A stretch of DNA of 64,000 bases from Enoplolaimus lenunculus (Eukaryota > Nematoda > Enoplea > Enoplida > Thoracostomopsidae), in the NCBI GenBank assembly GCA_030248215.1, contig JASANG010000457.1, positions 106,045 to 170,044 of the forward strand, in the 5' to 3' direction. Below, piece after piece: positions 36,601 to 51,600 of this stretch. A model generated the notes under the pieces. That model did no database searches and was not told the origin of the DNA. It worked only from the letters and a program-made list of their open reading frames with translations. The position numbers were made by a program, and so were the translations under genes. The stretch's first letter is position 1. Each line of letters opens with the position of its first letter.

Positions 36601-39600
36601 GCCAGTGTTGTCGAAGCTGTAGACGGTGCGTGATTCTTTGCTAAAAGCTGTTGATTGTGGATCGAAATAGTGGCCGATGAAATGCTGTTAGGTTGTGACG
36701 TGATCGCGTGTTTTTCTCCGGTTCCGCTTGAAGTATACTGCGGGAACGTGGCTGCTAAATTGGTAGCAGGTTCACTGATTGGTGGCAGCCGTTGTGGAGC
36801 GAGTCGTATTGGTGCGATTGTGGTGTCACGTGCAGTCGTCAAATTTGCAATTGATGTTGCTGCAGACGGTGAATTTAATTCTGGTGCAGCTGTGTTGGTT
36901 TGTTTCGTCAGAAAAGCGGTGTCTGTGCTGTTTACAGTGTCCAGGTCGGAGGATTTTGCTGAAATATTTGGAAATATAAAGGTTATGAAACGGTTTCAAG
37001 TAGAAATGGTTTTAAAACATTTATAAAATACCGGAACCGTAACCGGAGCCAGAACAAAATATATAATACTTGTTACCGAAAAATTCATTCTTAACGCTAT
37101 TTTGTCGCTTTTAATGCTGTAAACACACCATTTAGAATGCCAAATCGCGAAACAAATGCAGTAAGTGGAAACACGATAAATTTGAGAGGATGGCACAAAT
37201 TGAAAATTTTAACAATTACACGCTCAGACAATTTTCGAAAAATAAGTTAGAATAATATGCCAATTTTTCTTAAATTTTCGAATGAGAAAATTTTTCAATA
37301 CCGAAAATACCGGAACATTCCGGTGAAAAAATGCCGGATTTTTTACCGGAACCGAATAGTGAAAAACGCTGGATGTCCCTACCGGAGACGAAATTCGTGT
37401 TGCACCCTGCTGATGGCTACCAAACAGTTTCGCTTATTCCAGTTGCACCCTGCCGCCATTGGCTAACCCAAGTCGTAATTCCGTTTTGGACTAGCCCAAT
37501 TCGGAATTGGACTGAATTACGAGATGGGCTGTGACATTATACGTTTAGCGACTAACTTATTGATACTCGAAGCGACTAACTTTTTGATACTCGACTTCCC
37601 TTCCTTTTAAATACCCAGGTGTATCAATGTAACTATTGTTTAACCCACCTTTAGCATCAGAAGTGCGTTTAGCACTCATTACCGTTGCCATATTTGTTTC
37701 GCCTGTTTTCGAAATAAGAATGTTGTTGCGATAAGAACTGCCAGGGTCTGTAACGTGTTCAAGTACACGTGTCAGACGCCTCAAACTGTCAATAACACCA
37801 GCTTCGAGGGTTGTCATTCGCGTGCGTAAATCACGCTGACCTTCGACAAGCTCACGTTGTGACTGTAGAAGCACTACGAGTTGTGTTTGTATGGTAGTTG
37901 ACAGTGTGCCAGCATCACTGTTTAATGGTGGCGAGCAACATTCAGGATCGCCGCCAGCCACGGCCGGTTCTGTACAGTCTGGCGAAGTAGCGGGAGTTGA
38001 ATCCGCATGCTCGTGTCCGGCTTTGTCGCCAGACTGTGCAGAACCGCTAGTGGCAGGGAAATGCTTGGGTTCAGCTACGTTACCGCCGGTTTTACCAGGC
38101 GGTTTACCCATGGATGCGCAAGTAGAGTTCTGGTGTTCTGGGTAAACATAGAGGCCGTTCTGTTGCTGGTCCTGGGTAGTATCGTTTTGATCGGATCCTG
38201 GCTGTTGTTCAGGGCTTCCGTTGTCGTTAAGAACATGAGGCGAGGCTGTGGCCATTATTTTGCAAAGGTCGGATGTTAGTCAGAAAAGAAATGGAATTAG
38301 TTGATGTTGTTGTTGTTGTTGTTGTTGTTGTTGTATTTCCAGCAAAGTCAGTTGAATTTTTCGTGATTGAGTGGTACCGCGTGTGTGGATGCTGTTTTGG
38401 AAAATGACCGATCTGAAATCGTTAAGAGGGACTTTACTATGTTTATGACGCAGAATGGAACGATGTGTTTGAAGACAACTGCAACATTGATGCAGTCGCC
38501 GCCAGGGGTGAACTGGTTATATTACATAGTTAAAATTTAACCACGCAAACTCAACAAACTAAACAATCTTCGTTATTGAGTGAAGCGAAACTCCGAGAGT
38601 AGCTCGGATTTTTGCGAAGCGTTTTATATTTTGTGCTCGGGGGTAGAAAGGTGGATGTCCGTCCGTCCGTCCGAAAAGAATCTCAGGAACGTCTGAATCG
38701 ATTTTGATAAACGTTTTGTTTGAAAGCCTGTTATTCTGGGGTGTTAACCTCGCATTAGTGTTGTAAGCGTTTAATCCTTCATATAATAACGCAATGTACG
38801 TAGTATTCTATCTCTTATTAACATGGTGTACTAAAGTTGGAATCAGCATCGGCATCAGTTCGGCATCGGCAAAATTTTAAAATAAGGATCGGCATCGGCA
38901 AAAATTATGGTATCGGCACATCCCTAGTTTTAGGGTGAGAGGAATCTTAATTATAATTGCATAGATAGCTAATAGCAAATTTGCAATTGATAAGCCTAAA
39001 TTAGGAATTTTTATTCACTAGTTATTAGGCGTACACGCAATCTAATTTCAGCAATAACGATTTTTCGGTGCGAGGGGTCTGAATAAATTGTCTACAAACC
39101 TTCAGAAACGATAATTGAATAGTTAGCTGATACATAATTTGCATATAAGCATAATTGATTATTCAAATTTGGACTTTTTACAATATTTCACTATTTAATA
39201 GGGTTACAAGCAATCTAATTTCAGCATTAAATGTTTTTGGGTGCGAGGAATGTGAATAATTTGTTCACAAACCTCCAAAACTGATAAGTGAATAGTTAGC
39301 TAATAACAAATTCGCTATTAGCTTAATTGCTAAAGTGTATTCGAGCTTCGCTCAATACATGTAGTCCCACTACGACTAATATATGTACTTTATGATGGTA
39401 AATATTCTAAATATTCGAACGTGAGTGGTCAGGTTCGAAAATGCCAGCGCCGATTGTAGCGCCAGGCGCCAGCACAGCTCAAGCCAGTCACCGTAAAACA
39501 TGCTTACCGACTTTGTTTTCAACCAACAAATCTACTGGAATATAATGAACGCTGAATTACGTTTGAGGCACCATTGTAACCTCTATGTAATGCATATACA

Positions 39601-42600
39601 CCTAAATTGCTTATAACGAGCTGAAAAAAATCGAATATAACGCAAATACACCACTTCCGAGCGCTTTTATCAACCAAATATGCCGTTAAATGATCCCACA
39701 AGTAAATAGTTTTGGTATTTCGATAGTGGAGGTCTTCCCGCTCGAAAAATTTCCCCTGTTTGAAATTACATAAACTTCTGATTCCGTTTGCATGTGCAAG
39801 CAGAATCGTAATGGAAATTATTTAATCTCTTTGCAGTTTTGTTGTTATATTTTCCTTTGCAGGACTAATTCGGCTTCTGTCAGCAGTGTACGTTTTGTCA
39901 TAGCAGCAGCGATAACACAACATGTACCCATGACTTGTAATGCTGGACACAAATGCCGTATATGTCATAAGCAGGGATGGGCGGTCTCGGTCAATTTTTA
40001 ACCGTTACCAAAACCTTTGGATATTTTTATCTGCTTTGAATTGCCGTTTCATACGACTAAACTAAAAAAATCGCCGCCATAATTTATTTTTTATCACTCA
40101 CGGTGCAATCCCTAATACAGAGATATATACTGTTGTTTTGACTCTCAGGCAATGCGAATAGACTGGAAAATTTTTTAACATAGCGTGACTTTATAAGTGC
40201 GGATGACCCATAATTTTATAAACGATGCCTTAAATGTTTTAAACGCGAAAATGCAACTATATGAGCTGTGTCACAATAAAATCAAAGTGTTTTGGGTTTC
40301 TTTTCAAAAATAGAATTTTTTAACCGGTCATGTCATTCTGTTTCTCAATTCGCGGTATAACCAGTAGCGGTGCTCCACAATCGTCCGCAGTCTGTGTTTG
40401 TAGGCGAAATGCGCAAGTACTTTCGGACCAAAGCTGCGAACTAACGAAAATTTTTGTGATTGCATATCGCTTTTTCACCTTTTTGTCTCGGTTTGCAAAC
40501 CACCGAGACTGAAAAACGCGAGACCGAAACCATGACCAGCCAAATCCTCACAGACTTGCTGAGACCGCGACCGCTCATCCCTGGTTATAAGGCCTCGTCA
40601 TGTGAGAAAGTACACCAGGGTTGTGAAAATTTCTGTTCTGATTCGGTTTAAAATTTCGATTCCGATTGAATTTAGTTTCGTTTAGCACCCTGCGTGTTTG
40701 AGCTTCATATGACATGGATCTTCAGGCTTGCTCTTAACACTGGAAAGTTTGAGAAATTATACATCATTCGAGCCTTTGGAACCTAACTCTGGTAGTATTT
40801 GAAACCGTTACAAAGTAGTACGGACCTATTCGTCTAAAATATATACGGTAGTTTTGTTCACTTTCCCCAAAGAAAAAATCTCCCTCCCACACACGATGTG
40901 AGCAGTAATAACATAGGTTCAGAATTAAACGCGCTTGGCTTACATTTATTTAGCCTTAACCCTAAGGTTAGAAAATAATATACGGCAATATGTGTCGCGA
41001 GCCTTTGCTCTCTATCAAATTAAACGCTTAGTGTTGGGTGTGCGTGAAGTAAACTAGTACCGCACAATACTAAACACACTAATACTATTTGAAATACTAA
41101 ACAGAATGCTGTGTTAAGCTAATGGTAGATAATTCAAAGCGTACGTAGGACGAAAACGGACGACAGTACACACTAGTGTATGTACTATATATTTGCCTAA
41201 AGCTTCACTGTGTTTCGCCCGCTAAATCCAAACGCGATATATTGAGTAGTGTATGCTGTGTCTACTTCTATTGCTATTATGCTAGTATTAGGGATTAAAT
41301 CTATACACACAGATGGCTATTTTTGGTACGTATAGACGATTGTAATAAAATAAAGTACACACATATTTACAGCAACGTGAACAATGATGTAAAGATGTAG
41401 TTAAGTCGGGTCTGTCCTAACGCAGTGAGTCTGATAGATGAAAATTGTGAGTGGGGTTTAACGATCAGGCATGCTTGCTGCGGTCAACAGAATTAGCGAA
41501 AGCCAGTGGAGTGAAGTTTGGTTTTTAACGGGGCATAATGTTTTGCACCGATTTTTTGAAACATATACAGGAATTCTCAAAATCGGACCATGTTCGGGTG
41601 AACGAAGTGTGTGTGGGAAGGGGGGTATTAACAGAAAAGAATGAGCATATCTACAGATTGCAGCAATTACGCATCCGTTTTTCCAATAATGTAATTATTT
41701 AAAATTATATATGCTTTAACTTTATGAAGAATTAAAATTTATCTAAGTATTTGTCGATTTTTTTGAGCTTTGTACACCTTCACTCACGTGCAAGGATAAG
41801 ACTTAAACTCAGACTTAGCCTTAGTAGAAGGTTTAGGCTTAGGCATAGCTAAGTCTTTTGTTAACCTAAGCCCAGTGCACAAAACCCGTTATGTGTATAT
41901 ACCCGTTATGTGTATATATAGAATTAGCAACAAATGTAAATTTCCATAAAATTTGGTTTCCGATTTCGACTGGCTGCTATTCCGATGTCGGAATTCTGAT
42001 TTTTGGGTTATGAGTTTTTAAGATGATTGAACTTTAGATTAGAGTTACAACATTTAAAATGAGACATGTCATGACTATGTTTCCCGGCCATTCCAACCAT
42101 TCCAAAATAAACATTCGTAATCGTAACCCAAGTATATCTACGACATACGATAATTGTCTTTATAGACATGTTGGGAGTGTTGTGTTTCTAATGTATTTGA
42201 CACAGTTAGCGTTGGTTGTGCAGCTGTCTGCTAAATTCTTTAACCTCTAATTTAGCTACGATACAGCTACTGTTCGGAATGTCGACGCGGGATGTTAAGA
42301 TAACCAAGATAATTTTATTCCGGGTGTTTTTGTAATACCCGGACCCGGATCCGGAATGATTTGTTGTGAAGACCTGGATTCGGAGCCGGGATTTTTTGAC
42401 GCGAGCACTCGGATCGGGTAGTTTTCTGCGAAAAAACCGGACTCAAATCTGTTTTGTTTTTTATCAGTAAGTAATCTAGTTACTTGAGCAACTAGCACAG
42501 CAAACTATTCCGCTGATTATCAATAAAACTTGACTGGAATTGAAAACTAAGTTTTATCTTTAACCGAATAACAAAATCTTAAAATTTAGCAGTGATGTTA

Positions 42601-45600
42601 GCTCCTCAAATTTTCCAACATAGCTCGATATGTGGTAGTTTAGCCCCTCAAATTTTCCAACATAGCTCGATATGTGGTAGTGGAACTACCACATATCGAG
42701 CTATGCGTAGTGGTTCAACAGTATCCTTATTGTAGTGACAACGGCATTCCATAGAATTGGTCGATTTTCAAATTGGGTCTTGTTATTTATAGTTTCATAA
42801 AACTTACTATTTAAAGTTTTAAAATGCTAAACATGCTTAAATGCATTTAAAATGAAACCCAAACTGATCCAGTGCTCTGAGAATTGGCAGGCCTCAATTA
42901 GAATTGGCAGGCCTCAATTAAAATAAGTTTTAGATCGCTAATACACTCTGATATACAAATTATATCCCTGCAATGATCATTGTTTAAATGATTCCACAGA
43001 AGCGTGAAAATTATGCAAAATAAAATTCGAAAACATATTTCAAATATATACAAAACATAGGACATGTATAATCCCTAAACGTAGCCTCAAAACACATGCA
43101 GCAGTACACAATATAATATCGAACGCCTTAAAAGCGAAACCAAATATCATTGCAGCCGTCGAGCGACTGAAAACTACGTACTAAAGCTTAGCATAATCCT
43201 ACGTTCGCAGCCAGGCTTATGATATGTCTAATACACAACAGCAACGAGTCGTATTGTGGCCCTGTGTCTTGGCCTATGCCTAGTATATACACACATTTAT
43301 ACACACATATACATAACAAGACTGAGAAAATATGAGTGTCTTGGCCAGGATTATAAGCTTAGGTGAACGAATAATACGTGCAATACATATATACGACGTA
43401 GAGAACGCAGGAAATTGTAGTTGTATGTTGCAGTTTGTTCTCGATTCAGGCCCGTCGGTGGCAAAAGTCTCAATCTTTCGAGAAAAAAATTTTGACAAAT
43501 AATCTGTAGAAATGTTTCAGCATCGCTTGTACATTGTGTGAAATCCCACCCTGGGGCTTTTTGTACGCTTTTTCGTACATTTAAGGCTAAGGCTCAAGCT
43601 TTGATAAAACTATGGTTAGGTATGTAACCTTTTCCTAGACTTAAGGTTAATTGTAGTCCCTGGTATGCTAAGTGCGCAATAGCCAGCCAATCCCTGCGTG
43701 TTTTTCGTAACATTTTTTGCCCGCCAACTTAGCATATTAAGGTAGCGCTCAGGGGTTTCTTAAACTTTGACGTATACGTACTAAAGTATTGGAAAATTTG
43801 AGATGTTTTACATTTATTCTGGCACTGGTTTACGTTCCCCTGCAAAAAAAGTTTCCCCACACATATTTATTGAGATAACAAAATAGACCAAGGCCTCAGG
43901 GTGCAATCGGAATTTGGATTCCGATTAGAATTCCTATTCAAAATGAGGTCCGATTTCGATTCCGATTGGACAATCACTTATACCACAATCAATCGGAATC
44001 GGAATTTCCACATTTTAATTTTAGGCCTACTTGTGATATGCTGTATAAATATTCTGTATCATTTATCTATTAAATTGTGTTTTCGACATAGTAACTTATC
44101 AATATTTGATTGTAGTTTAATAATCCAGTTCCGCTTTGCACCCTGCAAGGCCTAGGCTTTGGTTCGGGTTTAGCCTAAGCTAAACCTTGGCTTAGGCTTA
44201 GTAAAATAATAAACAAGAATGTGGTGGGAAGTGTTGCCTTCTATAAAATAAACGTCAGTGTGGAAAGATACTACGTACATGAAATAAACATATACCGTTA
44301 GTCTTCTTAGTTTTGATTGAAATTAACAACCCTACTAGGTTTTGGCACATAATTTTTTTTGTTACATTACGTATTTTTTACAACTAATTGCCGCCGTTGT
44401 TATTTTAGATTATACAAACTCAAGAAGGTTGTGTTCAAACGCATCAGGGCCTCAAAGTTTGCTCAGGTTCGTTTTGTACTGTGCTCGCTGCGTTCAGGAC
44501 AGTTATAGTGTAGGGTGGTTTTTCGCATTGGATTGTTAAGTGTAACGTTCGCTTTTTGGAATACTTGCCAAATATGGCATTAATTTTCTGTTCGCTTTAT
44601 TGTTGGCAAGAATTCGACTGAATGATCGGTATTTTTTACTGAATTTGAATTGCTGAGAATTGTATGAGCGCGGAAAATTACAGCTTTGGAAAATTGGAAG
44701 TTTAATTGGAGGAACCGGACATGGAACTTTTCAAAGCGAGAACCCAAACCCACAAATTTTCGGCCAAAGTACACCTACCCGGATGCAGCTTAAGAATAAC
44801 TCAGTAAAGTGAAGTTGTCATATTTTCTTCTCAGAGTGCTACTGGACATCTGATATCGGTTTAATATCCGATAAGAAATAATTGATATCCGATTCCGGTA
44901 TAAACCAACCGGATATCGGATATTAACGGTTATTGTGCGGAATACCGTTAAACTGCTTTTCACAAATGGACATATTTTGCTGTCATCGCATTTCCAGATA
45001 AGTCAAGAAGCACAACTTTTTCATACTGAAGTAAAAATGTAAGATTCAATCTAGTAATCGATTTCAATTGCGTCAACTTATACTTTTGCGCTGCACAAAC
45101 AATTTCCAACCGCAAAAACTAAGATACTATATCCGGTCGATATCCGGGTCCGGTAAAAATTCACTATCCGGTTCCTGTATCTGTTAACATCCAATCGCAC
45201 CTTGCGTTTCATAGTTGCATTTAAGTCTAGCTTGCAATACATAACGTTATGTTTAACTAGATTTGTTTAGTTCAACACTACTCACTGCCGCAAGTCATGC
45301 TCAAAGTACTCATCAAAACCGTGTGCCAGCTTTGCTGCCGCGGTCACAACCACTGCCAAGTGAAGGCCTTCGTGTTTTGTTGTGCGGTGATAGTTCACGA
45401 CACGGTCAAACGTCGCATCTTGCGCCTGCATTCCTGAACACACTTGATGGTGGCATAACAGTGTGTTCGCTTGCACTTCATGATATCTTATGTGCTGGAA
45501 GTCGGACGCCTGAAGAAGCTGTTGCCGAAGTAAGTGCTTCACGGGGAATGGGCGGTACTTTTGCAATTTTCCCCATAGTATATATTATAAAAGTTGGTTC

Positions 45601-48600
45601 CCTCAAAAAAAGCCCATAGCATTGGTACGTAACAGTAGTATAAGCATATACCCAAACCTAAGCCTAAACCTAAATAAAATGCTGCCACTGGGGAAACTAT
45701 GTACAAAAGTGCCTTATGGGTTACGAGGACATGGCTATTTTGTGGCGCGTACCGTTTCTGCGCGGGAGTTTAATAGAGTAAGGTTAAACTTTAAACTTAT
45801 CTTTTTGCTTCTGCTTAGTCGTAGGCTTGGTTATAGGCTTATCCTTACGCTGAGGCTTAGATTTAGGCGCAGGGCATAGGCATACGCTTATACTACTGCT
45901 ATTCCCCCGCTGAGGCTTAGATTTAGGCGCACGGCATAGGCATACGCTTATACTGCTACTATTCCCCTTAAGGTAACATTGATATAAACATAAAGATATT
46001 TTTTTCTTACTTGCAGTATTCTATTCGTCATTTGTTATGAATTTCTTTCTCATTTCCTTACCGAGGGGGTTGCCAACCCACCCTTCAATAGTCCCCTTTG
46101 GCACCGTCATTTCAGTCCTTTCAATGTACGATCAGATACTATTAAAACGTTGGTGAATAAAGTTAAGTTATGTTACTTTTAAAAATTTCAACCCTGACAT
46201 AATACTATTTTAGACGGTACGGACAGCACTAAAGAATTTGCCATCAGTGCTGTACGTACCACAGATCGAGGCGTGGTTGTCGCATGTTGGCTCATCATCA
46301 AATGCAACAACAGCGTCTGTTAGCAGCGTGACCTTTGTTTCGTCAGCGCTGCATACTTTGGTGTCATTGCTGGATCAAATTGACCCGGAAACTCCGCTGA
46401 TACTAGTCGCGACTGCTCATTCGCCGGCGGATAAACTACCTCTTGATGTGAGCCTACTTCTAACGTTTTAATGTTTTTTCTGTTTTGAACAGTAAGGTAG
46501 TTGTATTTGAAATCAAATTGTGGTTTTGATTTTAGTATACAACTTTTTATTTATGGGCAAAAACATTAAGTTTCGTATTTGTCTAGTTCTTGGTTTGAGT
46601 AACTTGATTTCTGATCACAAACGGTGGAACAAATCGCGTCATTGAAATGTAAATAAAAATGGTTGTGTTAAGCTCCGTTGAATGTGTGTTCCTTGTGTAT
46701 TTTTGTGTATCTTTTTATAGATTACGCAAATATTTCATTATGGAGAGATTTATACATGCACTCCTCCCACTCGTGAAGAGCGGCTTGCGTTTTTTGAACC
46801 GCTTCTCTTGGGAACATCAATAGCGCCGCCGCCCAAAAGTGAACCAGGTAAGTTGTCCTGATTATGTTTTCATGCATGGAGCCAGGTTAATTTTTGATAT
46901 TCTCGCTGGATCAAAAATGCATTTTTATATATCTTTTTTCTTAGTTTATCTGAAAATTTAGGTCAAGAACGCTTGTTATCGATTCTCGATGGGTAGCAGA
47001 ACTTGGAACTGCGCATTAATTTCGCGGAGGTTATGTTCTAACGGTATCATAAGTTTTGTTAAAGTCGCACTATTTTGCGGAGTGGGACCTTAGATGTGTG
47101 TACGATGGGACCTCTTTCTCACACTGGAGATGCTGCAGTTTAGTATATAAATGTTTATTGCCATTACCAGCAACGTCACTTGAAGAATTGTCATTGGCGC
47201 CTCCCGAATCTACCGAGCAATGCCGAGAAAATAAAACAACCGCTCTTGACAGAGAAATAATGCAACGCGAAGAAGAATCAGTACTGCGTGAACTGCGCAT
47301 TTTCTTACGCGAAATGAACTCGAAACTGATTGCAGATCGAAAGTTGTCGGCGTTGTTTGCGAAACCTGTTGATCCGGACGAGGTTGGTTTAAAGCAGGAG
47401 TGTTTCGCGGTTTGTGTCAATCGGTTTTCACCTTATATTAAATTTCTTTATTTGAGATGGAGCTAGCTGTTATCGTACTAGCGATGCTACTGTGAAGACC
47501 TCGGGATTGTGTCCGCTTTTGATGAAACCACAAAAGCATTGGCGCTGTTGGATTTACACACAGTATTATAGAGTCGCATTCAGTTCCTTTTAATCGCAGA
47601 AATGTTCATAGCATCGCTACTACATATAGAGCTGTAATTTTTTAGATCCTGGTTCCAGGGGTTTTTGAAGGAAATATGGGTTTTCATCCTGTTTTATCCA
47701 CAGAACCCAAAAAAATAACAAAAAGCTCACCAAGAACCGATTTGAACTTTGAAAAAGAATGCCCTGTAGTGCCAGTTAATGTCGGAAAACTAGAATGTTT
47801 TTCATTTAATGGTTAACATTTTAGTTGCTGTCTGTAAAATTCTTTAGTAAAGTTGTTGAATTCTAGATCCCGGATTATTATGACATCATTCGGCGTCCAA
47901 TGGATTTGTCAAAAATGATGAATAAAATCGACCGTAATCAGTACTGGTGTGCGGCAGAATTTTTGGCAGACATTGATCTCATTGTTCGTAATGCGCTGTT
48001 GTACAACCCAGATACTGATTTGAGTGGTAGGTTTCTGCGTAGTTCATGCATATATAGATATCATGGAATAGTATTCGTGGTTGAAATGAAATTGGCAAAA
48101 TAACTGGAAAGCTGAAATTGAGTTTGCTTCAGAACATTATAAATGTAGCTTATCACTAATTGTAGAGTGTTGGTGGATTTATTTTGCGAACGAATGGGAA
48201 TCGAAAAACAGCATATCTAAACTGTTTTTGCAGGTTTTTGTGCGCAATACATAATTCGTTTCAGAAATTAAGGTGTGTTTAGAATTAATAACAAAAATTT
48301 AAAAATTCTACTATTAATGGAATTTTGATAACAGTTCACTGCCTAGAAGTACGTATTGGAAAATTACGAATTTAGCCGTACAAAAAAATAAAAATTGTGT
48401 CTTTGGTTTGGTGTATGAATAAACTTGTACGACATGTTACAGTTCTTGGAAATTTGGCTGAATGATTGTGATTGTTGTTTTTAGACAAAATTATACGACA
48501 CCGAGCAATTGGTTTACGCGACACAGCTCATGCGTTGTTCGAAACACAAATGAATCCTGACTTTGAACAGCGATGTTTAAGCATTATTGAAGCTCGAAAG

Positions 48601-51600
48601 AAACGAGGTAGGAATTAAAACCATTTCATTTTAACAATGTTTGAACAATTGAACAATATTAATGAACTGTATTTTGTTGCTACTTTAAATACTCGCAATC
48701 AGGTGTTGGGAGAGTCGCGGTTAACAAACGCTGTAAAAAGTCAACTTTGCAATTTCATATTGCGTTGTGTTAGTGTGCAGGCATCTTATTTGTTATCTCC
48801 AACATTGCTTCGTAACGGCTTATATCCTTTGTCATTATTATAGATAGATATATTAGGCAACCTTCACCCCCTTTCAAACGTACCATTTGTATTAATATGT
48901 CTATTAGTTTATTCATTTACATATTTTATAATTTTTTAATTGTAATTTTTATAGGAGTGCCTCGTGCAGTACCATACTATGCAACAATCGGTTTACAAGG
49001 TACAACAGACCATGATGATCATAACACAGAATCACCGGAGCGTAAACACTTTACGTACAATGATCTCAGTCGACGCGACTCGTTTGCCAACTGCGGCATT
49101 GATCAAAGGCACCAAATAGAAAAAGGTCAGTTTGCTGATGTCGCCTCTCATGCAGATCAGTTGTCAAGCGATGATGAACCTCAACAACAACAGCAGCAAC
49201 AGACGTGTGTCGCATCAGCCGGGGTGAATGGTGGTGCAACGTTGGGGACGCAACATCATTATTCGACGCGGAGCCAGGTAAACTTAAATTTTGTTTTGTT
49301 GCAGTTGAATTTTATTCAGAAGTTTGTTGCATATTTGGTTTCTTCAAAAGCTTGTAAATCGTTGGTTTGGTTTTTAATTTAGGTTGCTTAAAACCATAAA
49401 AGTAACATTAGTTAAGTATTTATTTCTGCTAATCAAGCGATAATAATTCGTGTTTTTACGCCAATGATGGCAAGCCGCAAGCATTTAACGGTTATATTAA
49501 CGCACATTTTGGTATCGTGTTGGAAATTGTGGTATGGTGTGTGCTGAAGCAGACTCAAAGTTTCATACAGAAATACTCATGTCCTTTCCTGTAAACACTT
49601 TCAAGTTATAATTTTATTGATATAATTATGTCGCAGATTATGGATTCGTAAAGTAACGTTTAAGGGCAGTACTGTATACTTTATATAGATTTTAGTGTCA
49701 TTTAATGCCAAGGGCATATCTGTGGGGTGTTTTTAGATGCTATACCTTCCCGCTTCGTTACTTTTGTACAGGGATTTTAGACACGGTTTCAATTTGCAAC
49801 ACAAAAAGCAACCCTTCAAAAGTTTTATAGAACGTAAACCTTTCAAAAAATTTGGCTGTGCGCATGACCGTCACCTTGCGAAATCATACGCGAATTGTTC
49901 CCGCACAGTTTCGACGTTTGGTGATGGACGGTGCTGCACGACCAGTTAGCGCCGGCCAAAGGATATTTACATAAAATACAAAAACAACGACGATAGTTTT
50001 CCAACATTGGATATGTAGCAAACGTCCTAGTCAAATTACAAAAGCATTAGCGCATCCTACCACCGAAGATCTATTTACTTCCCCTCCACTGTTCAAGCCA
50101 CCTTCCTTGAGCATTTTGAAGCTTTCATCGGACGTTAAACGTTATTGTGTAATTTTTCAATTGATCAGGCATGGTTAAATGCGTGATTAAACAGTAATTT
50201 GGTCAAAAAATATGACATACATTCAAAATTTTTCTCTGGTTGGGCTTGCGAACCGGCGTGGAGGTTGAAGCTTCCCAATCCGTTGGGGTCCAGCGAATGT
50301 CCACCAAAATATTTATCAATTTTGATGTAAACATTCTTTTCAGAGCGGGATCTGAGACCCATTGCACTTTATCGACTGCTAGACACGCGATTCGCTTGGG
50401 ATAAGTAAATTACACAGCTTTAAAGCAGTTTGTTTTAGTTGAAAATATAATCACCTAATACGCATAGTACGTTTGACCTGGTTGTGTTTCTTCGTACTGT
50501 TTTCGATAAACCAAAATCGTCCATATGTCGCTGACAAAAATTAGCAATAACGCCGGTGATAGTAACAAATTGAGAATATGCACTGTAATACCAATGGCTC
50601 GGTGCCGTGAGTAACCAGTTTCCGAGTACTCGAAATAGCAATGAAAAAAGCGTCGACGAACTTTGATCAGAGTAACGTTGAAACCCAGAGGTGTTTCTTG
50701 CGTTTCGACCATTACCTGAAAAGATGGGGCTGTAATGTTTTTTGTTAAGAAAGTTGGAACGCACACGATACGTGATTTGAGCGTATTAGAGTTTATTTTT
50801 ATGATTACGCAGGTGTATATATATGTACGTAATAGTTTTGTGTGAACAAAAACTTATGTATATATTAAATTAATTTGGAAAGGCGTTTTCTGCGTTCCAA
50901 TTAATACCTGAAACAGATTGAAGTAAATATACGTAAGTCACTGACTATATTATTTTATATAGCACAAATTACCAGTTCAAAATACTAACTAACATTGGTA
51001 TTATTAAAATTGAACGATCATGATGTCTCCTCAATATGCCAAACCATGTCTTTCTTATGATAGTGGCTCACATCAAGCGTTAGTTTGTTTTTGCTCAAAC
51101 GTTAAGTATTTACATAAAGTCGGCGATTTGAGTAATTAGTTAAGTATAACTTAAGTAAATACTTAAGTAAGATTTCAGAAACAAACCAATATATCTATTT
51201 TATAAAAAAAGCTGGAACGCGTACGATACGTAATTTAAATCAATCAAGCTTATTTTTATATGCAGTGTGAAATGATGAAATTGACATAAGATTATAATAT
51301 TTATATACACATTTTGCTTGTCTAAATATTATTAGCGTAATTTGCACCGGTCGGGATGGCATTAGGGAGCAACGGAGGTTAAAAAATCAGAGCTGGAGCC
51401 GTAGGTAATCCAAAATCAAGTAGCTAAAATCCCGTAAATTTTCTGAATTTTAACAATAAGTAACCTGTGTATAACGTGTTAAAAAATTGATTCCATCGCT
51501 TTGTGTGAGATTCCGACAATTTAGACTAGCCGCAACATGAGATGGATTTTCACACGGAGCTGAAGACGAGCTCCGATTGTACCTTGTGTGCCATAAGTCT

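Noticed and set aside
45271-46447. Second active ATPase site in the ATAD2-like protein
   Set aside because: The P-loop lysine and the acidic Walker B pair are absent, as is usual in the second AAA domain of this family.
50435-50764. Alternate 109-codon frame over gene C exon 4
   Set aside because: It would follow if exon 2 were joined directly, but exon 3 (52857-53002) restores the frame that carries a membrane segment and has better splice sites.
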